Assembly: GCF_025949665.1 (NCBI RefSeq)
Contig: NZ_JAPDFT010000002.1
Location: forward strand, 62,001-126,000
DNA: 64,000 nt
Source of the DNA: Chryseobacterium viscerum
GTDB lineage: Bacteria > Bacteroidota > Bacteroidia > Flavobacteriales > Weeksellaceae
Direction of reading: 5' to 3'
The notes beneath the pieces are model-generated. The model saw nothing but the letters and a program-made list of their open reading frames with translations. It was not told the DNA's origin and made no database searches. Each line of letters opens with the position of its first letter. Within the stretch, counting starts at the first letter, position 1. Below are positions 37,572 to 46,638 of this stretch, in pieces. A program made the translations under genes and the position numbers.

Positions 37572-38768
37572 TTATTTCATTTTTCTGAATCTATGCCACC
37601 AGATCAGAAACCCCGTTACCGGCAATGAACAACCGATAAGAGAAACTATAAAGTAGAGAATAATACTTGGTAGTCCCATAATTTCTCCTGTATGTAATGG
37701 TTTTGCCAAAGCTGTAAACTGTTTGTTCAAAGGCTTGTCCGAAAACAGTTCTTTTGTTTTGAAAACTCCGGTTTTATCAAATGTCACTTCATCCGGGAAC
37801 ATTATTCCCAGAGAGTTTTGTCTATTGATTTTGATAACTACATATCTCGGATTTTCTTTATTAGGAAGCTCTATACTTGTAACAGCAGTATAAGGAAGAT
37901 GATAGTCTGCCAGCTTCAAAATTTTATCTACAGAAGCGGAAGGAATGTCTTTCAGGTTTTTCTTTTCGTCCTGTTTCTGAAGCATATCTTCCAGAAGCCC
38001 TCCGAAAGCATCATCTCCACTGTCTTTTTCTTTTGAAATATTATCTATTGAGGATCCTCCCATACTTATGATAAGAGCATTCTTCACCCAGGGATAGGTC
38101 ACATACAATCCGGTAATGGCAATAAAGAACAGTATCAGAAAGGTATAGAATCCCAATGTATTGTGCAGATCATAATTAACCCTTTGAAATTTTGCTTTGA
38201 ACATGACGGTCAGCCCCTGTTTCAAAAACTTCAGTTTCTTCGGGAGCCAAAGAATCAATCCTGAAATCAGCAGAACACAAAACATAAGAACTGAAGCTCC
38301 TACAACCTGTCTTCCTGCATTTCCCATCATCAGATTTCTATGAAGATCAAGAACTATTTCAAAGAATTGATCCGAACTAGTATTGGGCTGCCCCAGAAGT
38401 TGTCCCGTGTATTGATTATAGTAAGTACTTTTATCCAGGTTATTTTCACGGTAACCAACCACATAGCTTTTCCCTTTATCGTCTGGAATCATCAGGGAAG
38501 TAAGTTCTTTATTCTGTTTTAATAATTCTGCCTGAATCAAGTCTGGATTCATAGCTATTCCTGAGCCTGGACTGATATAAATTTTATCTCTGTTGCTAAA
38601 ATCACTGATCTGATTTTTGAAAGCATAAAGACAGCCGGTGAGACACATCACAAAAACAACACTACTTGATAAAAGTCCCAGCCAGAGATGAGTGATCCAC
38701 ATCAGGTATTTTATAACTGATTCGTTTTTTCTTCTTTTCCTGTAAAGACTTTTCAATAATACTTTCAT
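37572..38768 (-). CDS. PepSY-type membrane protein for siderophore iron
   Basis: A 398-residue inner-membrane protein of the PepSY_TM (PiuB-like) family, often reductases or accessory proteins next to siderophore receptors. It has about four to five spans, including WITHLWLGLLSSSVVFVMCL, ASVLMFCVLLISGLILWLP and LIGCSLPVTGFLIWWHRF. Conserved His residues lie at span ends (ITHLWLG, LDLHRNLMMG, NYDLHNTLGF, KPLHTGEIMGL), suitable for haem or iron ligands. It is downstream of the TonB receptor and lipoprotein genes after a hairpin-bearing gap. Confidence 0.88.
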   Translation of the reverse strand: MKVLLKSLYRKRRKNESVIKYLMWITHLWLGLLSSSVVFVMCLTGCLYAFKNQISDFSNRDKIYISPGSGIAMNPDLIQAELLKQNKELTSLMIPDDKGKSYVVGYRENNLDKSTYYNQYTGQLLGQPNTSSDQFFEIVLDLHRNLMMGNAGRQVVGASVLMFCVLLISGLILWLPKKLKFLKQGLTVMFKAKFQRVNYDLHNTLGFYTFLILFFIAITGLYVTYPWVKNALIISMGGSSIDNISKEKDSGDDAFGGLLEDMLQKQDEKKNLKDIPSASVDKILKLADYHLPYTAVTSIELPNKENPRYVVIKINRQNSLGIMFPDEVTFDKTGVFKTKELFSDKPLNKQFTALAKPLHTGEIMGLPSIILYFIVSLIGCSLPVTGFLIWWHRFRKMK

Positions 38769-38780
38769 TGTTTAACAGCA

Positions 38781-38815
38781 AAAACATTAAGACAGTATGA
38801 CCGTCTTAATGTTTT
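38781..38815 (-). promoter_or_regulatory. 13-bp perfect hairpin upstream of PepSY gene
   Basis: Arms AAAACATTAAGAC (38781-38793) and GTCTTAATGTTTT (38803-38815) are perfectly complementary with a 9-base loop. On the minus strand it lies just ahead of the PepSY start (38768) and after the lipoprotein gene; a T-run follows the minus-strand stem, so it may be the terminator of the upstream gene or a leader element. Confidence 0.6.
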
Positions 38816-39036
38816 AAATTAAAATTGATATGAATAAATTAAAAAAGTTAATACAAATTCGGGCAAGGAAGCATGAAGCTTATGATGGAAGTTATTGAGT
38901 CTAAAAGATTACTGGTTTAACTTTAATCTACATTCACCAAATTGAATAAGTTTTCTTAAAAGTAGTAAGAACTTTTGGCCCAATATCATATCTCTCTCCT
39001 TCTCCTGCTTCCAGCCCTCACTGGTATCAATGTCGT

Positions 39037-39654
39037 TTATTTTCTTCCTTTGAACTGAACTTCTTTTACGATTTCTTCAAACTTCGTAAAATGTTCAGGA
39101 CTTAGTGCTTTCTGAATTGCAGCCTTTCTCTGGGTATCAAATCTCTCCCAGTATTCTTTGGCCAAATCGTTATTTCCGTGATATACATCATGAGCATCAT
39201 TAAATGCTTTTTCAAAAGCATCATTCGCTGCATTTACTACTTTGAACTCATCTTCAGAAAGCTGTGCTTCCGTTTTGATTTTTTCTAACAATGCATTGTC
39301 ATATCTCGGTCTCTTTCTGGAATTTTCATCCACAAACTTATTGAACTTTTCCATCTGAGGAGCATCCAAAACGGTAGCCATTTCAATAGACTGCTGTGCT
39401 CTCAGTTCTTCATTTTTTATACCTAAAGCTACGCGGTCCATATTACCACCCTGAGCTTTTGCCGCCTGGAAGTTCTGCTCCTGAAGCTGCTGATATTTTG
39501 CAGTGATCTCATTGAAGTTCTTTTCCTGTTCAGCAGTAAGCTTCACTTCTGTTTTAAACTGGTTATAGTCTATTCCTTTCTTTTTATCTCCTGAGCATGA
39601 CATTGCAATGGCACTAAGAGCTAAAGCAAAGAATATTGTTTTGATACTTTTCAT
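39037..39654 (-). CDS. Helical periplasmic lipoprotein, Spy/CpxP-like pattern
   Basis: A 205-residue lipoprotein (signal LALSAIAMSCSGDKKKG). The mature part is fully helical, with two similar segments that open with LTAEQEKNFNEITAKYQQL and LSEDEFKVVNAANDAFEK, recalling the LTxxQ motifs of the Spy/CpxP periplasmic stress proteins, though the family is not assigned. It is 18 bases downstream of the TonB receptor gene and probably co-transcribed with it, so a role at the iron receptor is possible. The ATG at 39654 is used. Confidence 0.8.
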   Translation of the reverse strand: MKSIKTIFFALALSAIAMSCSGDKKKGIDYNQFKTEVKLTAEQEKNFNEITAKYQQLQEQNFQAAKAQGGNMDRVALGIKNEELRAQQSIEMATVLDAPQMEKFNKFVDENSRKRPRYDNALLEKIKTEAQLSEDEFKVVNAANDAFEKAFNDAHDVYHGNNDLAKEYWERFDTQRKAAIQKALSPEHFTKFEEIVKEVQFKGRK

Positions 39655-39672
39655 AATGAATGATTTTGTTGA

Positions 39673-41928
39673 TTAGAATTTATAGTTTACCTGTACAGCA
39701 AAGTTTCTAGGCTGAATCTGATCGATATATCCACCTCTGAAATAAGAGCTATACCCTACACTATCAAAAATATTATTAAAGAATACTCTTACTCCCATTC
39801 CATTTTTTAGGGTATATCCTGCCTGAGCATCTACTGTAGTGTATTCCGGCATATCGAAAGGTTTGTCTCCAGGTTTCACACTGTTCAGGTGACCTGCTGT
39901 AAATGTTTTCTGAGTCCATTCGTCAACCGGTCTTTTTCCAACATAATAAATTCCTGCTCCTACATCAAGTCCTGATAAAGTACCTTTATTGAATTTATAA
40001 TTCAGCCAACCGTTTGCAGTATGTTTAGGCGCGTTCATTGGTGCAGATCCGTTCATGTAAGCAGGACTGTCCTGATACTGAGCATCCAGATATGCCCATC
40101 CGGACATTACCTGAAGGTTCGGCAGAATTCGTCCGATCAATTCTACTTCCACTCCTTTTCTTCTAAGGTTTCCTGCAAGACCGTACATTGTTTGTTTGTC
40201 TATCACAACAGGGTTGTAATTTTCATCAAGAATAGTGAAAGAAAGGTGATCTGTTTTGATGTCAAATACTGTTACGTTAAATCTTAAACGCTCATTAAAC
40301 CAGTCTGATTTAATACCAGCTTCCCATTGTTTAGTCATTGACGGGCCTACTCTTCCACCGTCTAAAAGGAAATTATTAGAGGATCTTAAAGATGTTGTTG
40401 TTGTATATGATCCAAATACATTAACATTTGGAAGCGGAGAAACAATCAATCCAAAATTAGGATTCCATGTATCTACAGATTCATTGGCAGAACCATTAAG
40501 TCTGCTGTAACGAAGTCCCAAATGAGCTTTCACATATTTCCCGATCGTCATCACATCCTGAGCCATTGCACCGATACTTGGTGTCAATACTGCGTTTGAT
40601 CTTCCCAGATTTTTATAGATGACATTTACAGGAAGTTGGTTCGGAATGTTTCCGTTCACTACGTCTACAATATCAAGAGGGTTGGCCGCATAAGTTGTAT
40701 TTCCGATTTTTGTAGCACGTGCAGTAATTAAATTCCCTGGTGCAATAGAGTTTTTGTATGCTTCAAATGTTGTAGAAGAAGTTTCTGTTTCTCTCCAGTC
40801 AAAACCAACCTGGAATGTGTGTTTAATAAATCCTGTCTTTATCTGCTCTCCAATAAAGTCTAACTGTAATACTTTGTTGATATCTTCTCCCTGTGATTTT
40901 CCTATAGTACGCTGTCTGATATTATAGTTGGTTTCACCAGCCGGCAGTGACACAGATGAAGCTTCAGAGTCTGTATTGCTTACGGAATTCACGAAAGCTG
41001 CTCTAACTTTTAATTTATCCGTAAGGTTACGTACAATTGTGGTCGCAAAATTGTATGTTTCAGTTTTTGAATAATCAGATGTATATCCTAAAAACTTACC
41101 TTTTGGCATATGATAGAGTGCTTCAACAGTTCCCGGTGCAAGGTTTATTGTTCCTCTGTCCGGTGTTCTTTTATCATGAAGATAATCCATTTCCACATTG
41201 ATTAATGTTTTATCATCCGGACGGAAAGCGATGGATGGGTTTACATAAATCCTTTCTCCCTGTACATGACTTCTGAATGAATTATTATTCTGGTATGCTC
41301 CATTGAATCTCACAGCTACTTTTCCCTGAGAATCTAATACTCTCTGGAAGTCTACTGTAGGTCTGTAAAAATCCCAGCTTCCGTAACGGAATCCTACATT
41401 CGTCTGATCAATAAACTGAGGTCTTTTTGTTACAACATTGATCACTCCTCCTGCAGATCCCAAACCATTTCCTATTCCCTGACCAATAGCAGCAGATCCT
41501 TTAATAACCTGAATACTTTCTACTCCCTGCATATCAGTGATCATCCCTGCAGTACGGAAATCTGAATCCAGCTGAACTCCGTTTTTCAGTACAGGAACTC
41601 CACGATATCCTCTGATGGACATACTTTCGTTTCCTCCGCCATAGCTTGAAAATAGGGTTACCCCAGGAACGTTTTTGGCAACATCAGTGACTGTAAGTGC
41701 TCCTAATTCTTCAATTGCTTTATGAGAAATCACAGAAATACTCTGAATCTGATCTCTGGTTTTCAATGGCAATCTGGTAATTGCGTCCAGACCTTGCGGC
41801 TGTTTCTTTTTTTCACCAAACAGTTCTACTTCTTCAATTTTCTTGTGTTTAACTGAATCATTTACTTTCTGCGCATTGGCCAGAACTCCACCCAACAATA
41901 GCAGAGAAAAGGATACTACTTTATTCAT
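39673..41928 (-). CDS. TonB-dependent siderophore receptor
   Basis: A 751-residue outer-membrane receptor of the ferric-siderophore class. The signal peptide is VVSFSLLLLGGVLANAQ. The plug contains EVELFGEKKKQPQGLDAI, TVTDVAKNVPGVTLFSSYGG, IRGYRGVPVLKNGVQLD and QVIKGSAAIGQGIGNGLGSA; the 22-strand barrel ends VQVNYKF. The open frame extends 115 codons further upstream, but the ATG at 41928 has a normal signal peptide and a -7 element 15 bases upstream. A perfect palindrome lies at 41984-41997. It leads an iron-linked group. Confidence 0.92.
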   Translation of the reverse strand: MNKVVSFSLLLLGGVLANAQKVNDSVKHKKIEEVELFGEKKKQPQGLDAITRLPLKTRDQIQSISVISHKAIEELGALTVTDVAKNVPGVTLFSSYGGGNESMSIRGYRGVPVLKNGVQLDSDFRTAGMITDMQGVESIQVIKGSAAIGQGIGNGLGSAGGVINVVTKRPQFIDQTNVGFRYGSWDFYRPTVDFQRVLDSQGKVAVRFNGAYQNNNSFRSHVQGERIYVNPSIAFRPDDKTLINVEMDYLHDKRTPDRGTINLAPGTVEALYHMPKGKFLGYTSDYSKTETYNFATTIVRNLTDKLKVRAAFVNSVSNTDSEASSVSLPAGETNYNIRQRTIGKSQGEDINKVLQLDFIGEQIKTGFIKHTFQVGFDWRETETSSTTFEAYKNSIAPGNLITARATKIGNTTYAANPLDIVDVVNGNIPNQLPVNVIYKNLGRSNAVLTPSIGAMAQDVMTIGKYVKAHLGLRYSRLNGSANESVDTWNPNFGLIVSPLPNVNVFGSYTTTTSLRSSNNFLLDGGRVGPSMTKQWEAGIKSDWFNERLRFNVTVFDIKTDHLSFTILDENYNPVVIDKQTMYGLAGNLRRKGVEVELIGRILPNLQVMSGWAYLDAQYQDSPAYMNGSAPMNAPKHTANGWLNYKFNKGTLSGLDVGAGIYYVGKRPVDEWTQKTFTAGHLNSVKPGDKPFDMPEYTTVDAQAGYTLKNGMGVRVFFNNIFDSVGYSSYFRGGYIDQIQPRNFAVQVNYKF

Positions 41929-41942
41929 CTGATAATTTTTAG

Positions 41943-41950
41943 CAAAATTA
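41943..41950 (-). promoter_or_regulatory. TonB receptor promoter -7 element
   Basis: Minus strand TAATTTTG, matching TAnnTTTG, 14 bases before the ATG at 41928. No -33 TTG lies at 17-23 bases, which suits an activator-dependent promoter. Confidence 0.6.
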
Positions 41951-41983
41951 TTATTTTTATTAATTCTAAATAAATAAACAAGC

Positions 41984-41997
41984 GTGACATATGTCAC
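41984..41997 (-). promoter_or_regulatory. Perfect 14-bp palindrome GTGACATATGTCAC
   Basis: A perfect 14-bp palindrome centred at 41990.5, about 34 bases upstream of the -7 element. The TGACA/TGTCA halves resemble CRP/FNR-family sites. It is a good candidate operator of the receptor gene; the binding protein is not in the window. Confidence 0.6.
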
Positions 41998-42130
41998 CTG
42001 AAAAAGAACTATTAATATCAGATCATTAATCATATCCAGCGACCCTTTGCAATCTCCAAACAGATCTATAGCATCATTAAGGGTTGTCCTCCCAAGGCCT
42101 TTTATGGTTACAGAAAGTACAATCAAAAAA

Positions 42131-42160
42131 AAGCAGATTTGTATATCGACAAATCTGCTT
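42131..42160 (-). terminator. Second terminator after rpsJ
   Basis: Arms AAGCAGATTTGT (42131-42142) and ACAAATCTGCTT (42149-42160) make a perfect 12-bp stem with a 6-base loop; on the minus strand it is followed by seven T residues. It backs up the terminator at 42194-42230. Confidence 0.8.
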
Positions 42161-42193
42161 TTCTTCTCTTGATTGAACATTTTAGGTTTTATG

Positions 42194-42230
42194 CATAAAA
42201 AAATCCGTCCCTTAAAAAGGAACGGATTTG
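42194..42230 (-). terminator. Terminator of the rpsL-rpsG-fusA-rpsJ operon
   Basis: AAATCCGT (42201-42208) and ACGGATTT (42222-42229) stem with an A-tract before it on plus, T-tract on minus, close after rpsJ. It ends the operon here, so rpsJ is not joined to rplC. Confidence 0.85.
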
Positions 42231-42256
42231 TATAATCATTGCAAAGTATGCAGTTA

Positions 42257-42562
42257 TCACACTTTAATTTCAACGTCTACTCCTGAAGGAAGTTCTAATT
42301 TCATTAGAGCATCAACAGTTTTAGAAGAAGAAGAGTAGATATCCATTAGTCTCTTGTGAGCTGATAATTGGAACTGCTCTCTTGCTTTTTTGTTTACGTG
42401 CGGAGATCTCAACACTGTGAAGATTCTCTTATTTGTTGGCAATGGAATTGGACCGTTTACAACAGCACCAGTAGCCTTTACCGTTTTTACGATTTTCTCA
42501 GCAGACTTGTCTACCAAGTTGTAATCGTAAGATTTTAGTTTTATTCTGATTCTTTGTGACAT
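42257..42562 (-). CDS. rpsJ: 30S ribosomal protein S10
   Basis: A 101-residue small-subunit protein, also NusE in antitermination. [40 protein letters not shown] and [20 protein letters not shown] are conserved. It is the last gene after fusA and is followed by two terminators, so it is split from rplC, its usual downstream neighbour, by about 18 kb on the same strand. Confidence 0.98.
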   Translation of the reverse strand: MSQRIRIKLKSYDYNLVDKSAEKIVKTVKATGAVVNGPIPLPTNKRIFTVLRSPHVNKKAREQFQLSAHKRLMDIYSSSSKTVDALMKLELPSGVDVEIKV

Positions 42563-42578
42563 TTCTTTAATTTAAAAA

Positions 42579-44696
42579 TTAACCTTTTGCTTTAGCTATG
42601 ATTTCTTCAGCAACGTTTTGTGGAGTAGCTTGGTATTTCTCTAATTCCATAGAAGAAGTAGCTCTTCCTGATGAAAGTGTTCTTAGAGTTGTTACATATC
42701 CAAACATTTCAGAAAGTGGAACAGAACCTTTGATTACAACAGCACCGTTTTTCTCTTCCTGACCACTGATAGTACCTCTTCTTTTGTTAAGGTCACCAAT
42801 GATGTTACCCATATATTCTTCCGGAGTTACAACTTCCAGTTTCATAATTGGCTCCATAATTACTGGCTTAGCAGCACGTCCCGCTTCTTTAAATCCTAAT
42901 TTAGCAGCCATTTCAAATGAAAGAGCATCAGAATCCACCGCGTGGAAAGATCCGTCTTTAAGAACAACTTTAATACCTTCAACTTCGAAACCAGCCAAAG
43001 GACCGTTCTTCATTGCAGCTTTAAAGCCTTTTTCAATTGCAGGAACAAATTCTCTAGGAACGTTACCACCTTTGATCTCATTGATGAATTCTAAACCAAT
43101 TTTACCTTCTTCAGCAGGTCCTAATTCAAATACAATATCAGCAAATTTACCTTTACCACCAGATTGTTTTTTGTAAACTTCTCTGTGTTGAGCAACTTTT
43201 GTTAAGTTTTCTTTGTATTCTACCTGAGGCTGTCCTTGGTTAACTTCAACTTTGAATTCTCTCTTCATACGGTCTACAATGATATCCAAGTGAAGCTCAC
43301 CCATACCAGAGATAATCGTTTGTCCAGAAGCTTCGTCAGTTCTAACCGTAAACGTAGGATCTTCTTCAGCCAATTTAGCTAAAGCGTTACCCATTTTATC
43401 CTGGTCAGCTTTAGTTTTAGGCTCAACAGCAATACCAATTACCGGATCAGGGAAAACCATCGATTCAAGAACGATTGGGTTTTTCTCATCACACATTGTA
43501 TCACCAGTTTTGATAGACTTGAATCCTACCGCTGCACCAATATCACCAGCTTCAATATATTCTACTGGGTTTTGCTTGTTAGCGTGCATCTGATAGATTC
43601 TAGAGATTCTTTCTTTATCTCCTGAACGAGTGTTCAAGATATAAGAACCAGCATCTAGTCTTCCTGAGTAAGCTCTGAAGAATGCTAATCTTCCCACGAA
43701 TGGGTCAGTAGCAATCTTAAATGCTAATGCGGAGAAAGGCTCGTCTACAGACGGCTTTCTTGTAATTTCAGCGTCAGTTCTTGGGTCAGTACCTTTGATA
43801 TCATCTTTATCCAATGGAGAAGGCAAGTATTTACATACTGCATCCAACATAAACTGTACTCCTTTATTCTTGAATGAAGAACCACAAGTCATTGGGATAA
43901 TAGATAAATCGATAGTAGCAGCTCTCAATGCAGCATTGATTTCTTCTTCTGTAATTGAATCCGGATCTTCGAAGAATTTCTCCATCAAAGTTTCGTCATA
44001 TTCAGAAACAGCTTCTACTAATTTCTCTCTATATTCAAGAACTTCATCTTTCATATCTTCAGGAATTGGCACTACTTCGAAAGTAGCTCCTTGTCCTGCT
44101 TCATCCCAGATGATAGCTCTGTTTTTAATTAAGTCAACAACTCCTTTGAAATCTTCTTCAGCACCGATTGGTAAAACGATTGGAACTGCGTTAGATCCTA
44201 ACATTTCTTTAACCTGGTTTACCACGTTAAGGAAGTCAGCACCTTGTCTGTCCATTTTGTTTACAAATCCCATTCTAGCAACTTTGTAGTTGTCAGCAAG
44301 TCTCCAGTTTGTTTCAGACTGAGGCTCTACTCCATCTACTGCAGAGAATAAGAATACCAATCCATCCAATACTCTTAAAGATCTGTTTACTTCTACAGTG
44401 AAGTCAACGTGTCCCGGTGTATCAATGATGTTGAAGTGGTAAGGCTTAGTTTCAGGTAAAGCTTTTCCTTGATCTGTTGGAAAGTTCCAAGAACAAGTGG
44501 TAGCTGCAGAAGTAATGGTAATACCTCTTTCTGCTTCCTGCTCCATCCAGTCCATTGTAGAAGCACCATCGTGAACTTCTCCAATTTTGTGGTTTACCCC
44601 TGTATAGAATAGAATCCTTTCTGTAGTGGTAGTCTTACCTGCATCAATGTGAGCAGCGATACCAATATTTCTTGTAAATTTAAGATCTCTTCCCAT
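42579..44696 (-). CDS. fusA: Elongation factor G
   Basis: A 705-residue GTPase that drives tRNA and mRNA movement on the ribosome and helps recycle it. Conserved GTPase motifs are [36 protein letters not shown] and [10 protein letters not shown]. Domain IV contains [20 protein letters not shown]. Length is normal. It lies between rpsG and rpsJ; the gap to rpsG is 6 bases. Confidence 0.98.
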   Translation of the reverse strand: MGRDLKFTRNIGIAAHIDAGKTTTTERILFYTGVNHKIGEVHDGASTMDWMEQEAERGITITSAATTCSWNFPTDQGKALPETKPYHFNIIDTPGHVDFTVEVNRSLRVLDGLVFLFSAVDGVEPQSETNWRLADNYKVARMGFVNKMDRQGADFLNVVNQVKEMLGSNAVPIVLPIGAEEDFKGVVDLIKNRAIIWDEAGQGATFEVVPIPEDMKDEVLEYREKLVEAVSEYDETLMEKFFEDPDSITEEEINAALRAATIDLSIIPMTCGSSFKNKGVQFMLDAVCKYLPSPLDKDDIKGTDPRTDAEITRKPSVDEPFSALAFKIATDPFVGRLAFFRAYSGRLDAGSYILNTRSGDKERISRIYQMHANKQNPVEYIEAGDIGAAVGFKSIKTGDTMCDEKNPIVLESMVFPDPVIGIAVEPKTKADQDKMGNALAKLAEEDPTFTVRTDEASGQTIISGMGELHLDIIVDRMKREFKVEVNQGQPQVEYKENLTKVAQHREVYKKQSGGKGKFADIVFELGPAEEGKIGLEFINEIKGGNVPREFVPAIEKGFKAAMKNGPLAGFEVEGIKVVLKDGSFHAVDSDALSFEMAAKLGFKEAGRAAKPVIMEPIMKLEVVTPEEYMGNIIGDLNKRRGTISGQEEKNGAVVIKGSVPLSEMFGYVTTLRTLSSGRATSSMELEKYQATPQNVAEEIIAKAKG

Positions 44697-44702
44697 TTCA
44701 GA

Positions 44703-45179
44703 TTAGAATTTGAAGTGTGAGAAAGCCTTGTTAGCTTCCGCCATTTTGTGAGTATCAGATTTCTTTTTGAAAGCAGCACCTTCTTCTCTTGAAGCCGCTA
44801 CAACTTCGTTAGCTAATTTCAAAGCCATAGACTTATCATTTCTAGCTTTAGAATATTTGATTAACCATTTCATTGCCATAGAAATTTTTCTATCAGCTCT
44901 GATTGGCATAGGGATTTGGAAGTTAGCTCCACCTACTCTTCTAGAACGTACTTCTACGTGAGGCATTACATTTGTAAGTGCATCTTTCCAGATTTCAAGT
45001 GCAGTTTTTTCGTTATCTCCTTTTTTAGTTTCTACGATCTCTAATGCATCATAGAAAATTTTGAATGCGATTGACTTCTTACCGTCAAGCATTAAGTTGT
45101 TTACGAATCTCGTTACCAATTGATCATTAAATTTCGGATCTGGTAACAACGGTCTTTTTTTCGCTTTTGTCTTTCTCAT
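44703..45179 (-). CDS. rpsG: 30S ribosomal protein S7
   Basis: A 158-residue head protein that nucleates 30S head assembly. The sequence [40 protein letters not shown] and [20 protein letters not shown] is typical. It lies between rpsL and fusA in the str operon. Normal length. Confidence 0.98.
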   Translation of the reverse strand: MRKTKAKKRPLLPDPKFNDQLVTRFVNNLMLDGKKSIAFKIFYDALEIVETKKGDNEKTALEIWKDALTNVMPHVEVRSRRVGGANFQIPMPIRADRKISMAMKWLIKYSKARNDKSMALKLANEVVAASREEGAAFKKKSDTHKMAEANKAFSHFKF

Positions 45180-45202
45180 TGCTTTTGTACCTTATTTAAT
45201 GA

Positions 45203-45616
45203 TTATTTTTTCTTTCCTTTTGCAGGAGCAGCAGCTGCTTGTCCTGGTTTAGGTCTCTTAGCTCCGTACTTAGATCTTCTCTGAGTTCTTCCATTTACAC
45301 CAGCGGTGTCTAATGCACCTCTTACGATGTGGTAACGTACTCCCGGTAGGTCTTTCACCCTTCCGCCTCTAACCAATACTATCGAGTGCTCCTGTAGATT
45401 ATGTCCTTCGCCCGGGATATAGGCATTCACTTCTTTACCGTTAGAAAGTCTTACCCTTGCAACTTTTCTAAGTGCAGAGTTAGGTTTCTTAGGTGTAGTT
45501 GTATATACTCTCGTACATACACCACGTCTTTGTGGACAAGAATCAAGGGCAGCCGATTTGCTCTTCTTGGCAAGCGTGGCTCTTCCTTTTCTTACTAATT
45601 GTTGAATAGTAGGCAT
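45203..45616 (-). CDS. rpsL: 30S ribosomal protein S12
   Basis: A 137-residue decoding-centre protein that contacts A-site codon pairing. The conserved [20 protein letters not shown] carries the classical streptomycin-related Lys region, and [20 protein letters not shown] carries the Asp that RimO modifies in other bacteria. The tail [13 protein letters not shown] is basic. It starts the str operon; a complete promoter is upstream at 45641-45670. Confidence 0.98.
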   Translation of the reverse strand: MPTIQQLVRKGRATLAKKSKSAALDSCPQRRGVCTRVYTTTPKKPNSALRKVARVRLSNGKEVNAYIPGEGHNLQEHSIVLVRGGRVKDLPGVRYHIVRGALDTAGVNGRTQRRSKYGAKRPKPGQAAAAPAKGKKK

Positions 45617-45640
45617 TTAATTGCTTTTTATTTTAGGGTG

Positions 45641-45670
45641 CAAAAATAGTAATATTTTTTTAATCTGCAA
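45641..45670 (-). promoter_or_regulatory. Promoter of the str operon
   Basis: Minus strand: TTG (45668-45670) in GTTTG, exactly 19 bases, then TATTTTTG (45641-45648), a full -7 element, about 25 bases upstream of the rpsL ATG. The layout equals that before rplC. Confidence 0.8.
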
Positions 45671-45960
45671 ACACTTATATAAAAATTAAAATCAAATACT
45701 TACAGGAAAATACAACCCGTTTCAGTACAACAATCAAAGAAACTTAATATATAAAAGGAAAAGGGTTTGAAAAAATAGATTTCACATTTTAAAAAAACTG
45801 TATTAAATAATTATGAAATTTACCTTATTAAAAAATTATCTATAAATTTTTAATCCAAAACAGATTCCGAAAACCTCATCCGATATATCCAAACTATATT
45901 TAAAAACTTTCTTATAGTTATGATCTATTAATAATCAGAGGAGTTAGGCACGATATTTCG
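45671..45960. other. Gene-free AT-rich stretch before dps
   Basis: Between the rpsL promoter and the dps promoter element. It is AT-rich with scattered A and T runs, no ORF of note on either strand and no tRNA-like or repeat structure that I can see. Nothing functional is recognised. Confidence 0.5.
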
Positions 45961-45968
45961 TAAATTTG
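45961..45968 (+). promoter_or_regulatory. dps -7 element
   Basis: TAAATTTG, matching TAnnTTTG, 98 bases before the dps ATG at 46067, giving a leader of roughly 90 bases. No TTG at standard distance. Confidence 0.5.
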
Positions 45969-46066
45969 GGATATACAAAATGATAAACTTATCAATCACC
46001 ATAACAAGTCTTCATACCACTGAAGCAGTGATTGTATCTGATCTTAAAAAAAATAAATATATACAT

Positions 46067-46543
46067 ATGAAAAATGCTAGTATTATTGGCCTTAAAGAAG
46101 CCGATTGCAAAAAAATCTCAGAAAAATTAAATGCACTTTTAGCTAATTATTCCGTATTCTATCAGAATACAAGAGGTTCTCACTGGAACATTAAAGGAGA
46201 ACAGTTCTTCACCCTTCATCCAAAATTTGAAGAGTTGTACAACAGTCTTGTTTTAAAGATTGATGAAATTGCAGAAAGAATCCTGACATTAGGAGCTACT
46301 CCAGCACACAATTACTCAGATTATTTAAAGATAGCAACTATTAAAGAGAGTAAAGAAGTAACTGACGGTACCAAGAGCGTTGAACAGATTCTAAGTTCAT
46401 TCAAAGTAGTCATTGATCTGCAGAGAGAACTTTTAGATATTACGGATGAAGCAGGAGATGAAGGTACTAATTCGCAAATGAGCGATTATATTACCGAACA
46501 GGAGAAAGAAGTTTGGATGTACAATTCTTACCTTGGAAAATAA
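46067..46543 (+). CDS. dps: Dps-family ferritin-like DNA-binding protein
   Basis: A 158-residue protein of the Dps family, which stores iron, uses peroxide as oxidant and protects DNA as a dodecamer. The ferroxidase region is visible: YQNTRGSHWNIKGEQFFTLH with the conserved TRGxHWN, then KIDEIAERILTLG and QRELLDITDEAGDEGT. The open frame runs back to 45980, but 29 extra residues there do not look like the family, so the ATG at 46067 is chosen. It has its own terminator at 46573. Confidence 0.93.
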   Translation: MKNASIIGLKEADCKKISEKLNALLANYSVFYQNTRGSHWNIKGEQFFTLHPKFEELYNSLVLKIDEIAERILTLGATPAHNYSDYLKIATIKESKEVTDGTKSVEQILSSFKVVIDLQRELLDITDEAGDEGTNSQMSDYITEQEKEVWMYNSYLGK

Positions 46544-46572
46544 CTCCATCAAAAGCATTGAAATATTTCAAA

Positions 46573-46605
46573 AAAATCGCCTTACATTTAGGCGATTTTA
46601 TTTTT
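46573..46605 (+). terminator. Terminator of dps
   Basis: Stem AAAATCGCC (46573-46581) and GGCGATTTT (46591-46599), followed by ATTTTTTATTT. It merges into the pncB promoter just downstream. Confidence 0.85.
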
Positions 46606-46611
46606 TATTTT

Positions 46612-46619
46612 TATATTTG
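46612..46619 (+). promoter_or_regulatory. pncB -7 element
   Basis: TATATTTG, full TAnnTTTG, 19 bases before the pncB ATG at 46639. It begins 12 bases after the dps terminator stem, so terminator and promoter are packed together. Confidence 0.6.
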
Positions 46620-46638
46620 CGTTAAAATTACACATATT

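Larger units (their letters stand above)
41929..42130. other. Unexplained stretch upstream of TonB receptor
   Basis: Together with the terminators at 42131-42230 this is a 328-base gene-free gap. The part nearest the receptor holds the -7 element (41943-41950) and palindrome (41984-41997). The rest, 41998-42130, holds no promoter or repeat I can name, but the minus-strand frame is open from 42180 to 41928 (84 codons) and carries hydrophobic stretches. It could encode a short membrane peptide, or be chance. Confidence 0.3.

Noticed and set aside
42784..44289. Long open frames on the plus strand inside fusA
   Set aside because: They follow fusA codon bias in antisense and have no initiation signals.
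45980..46066. 29-residue N-terminal extension of Dps
   Set aside because: The family starts near the ATG at 46067, and the extension is not related to Dps. It could be a leader but nothing supports that.
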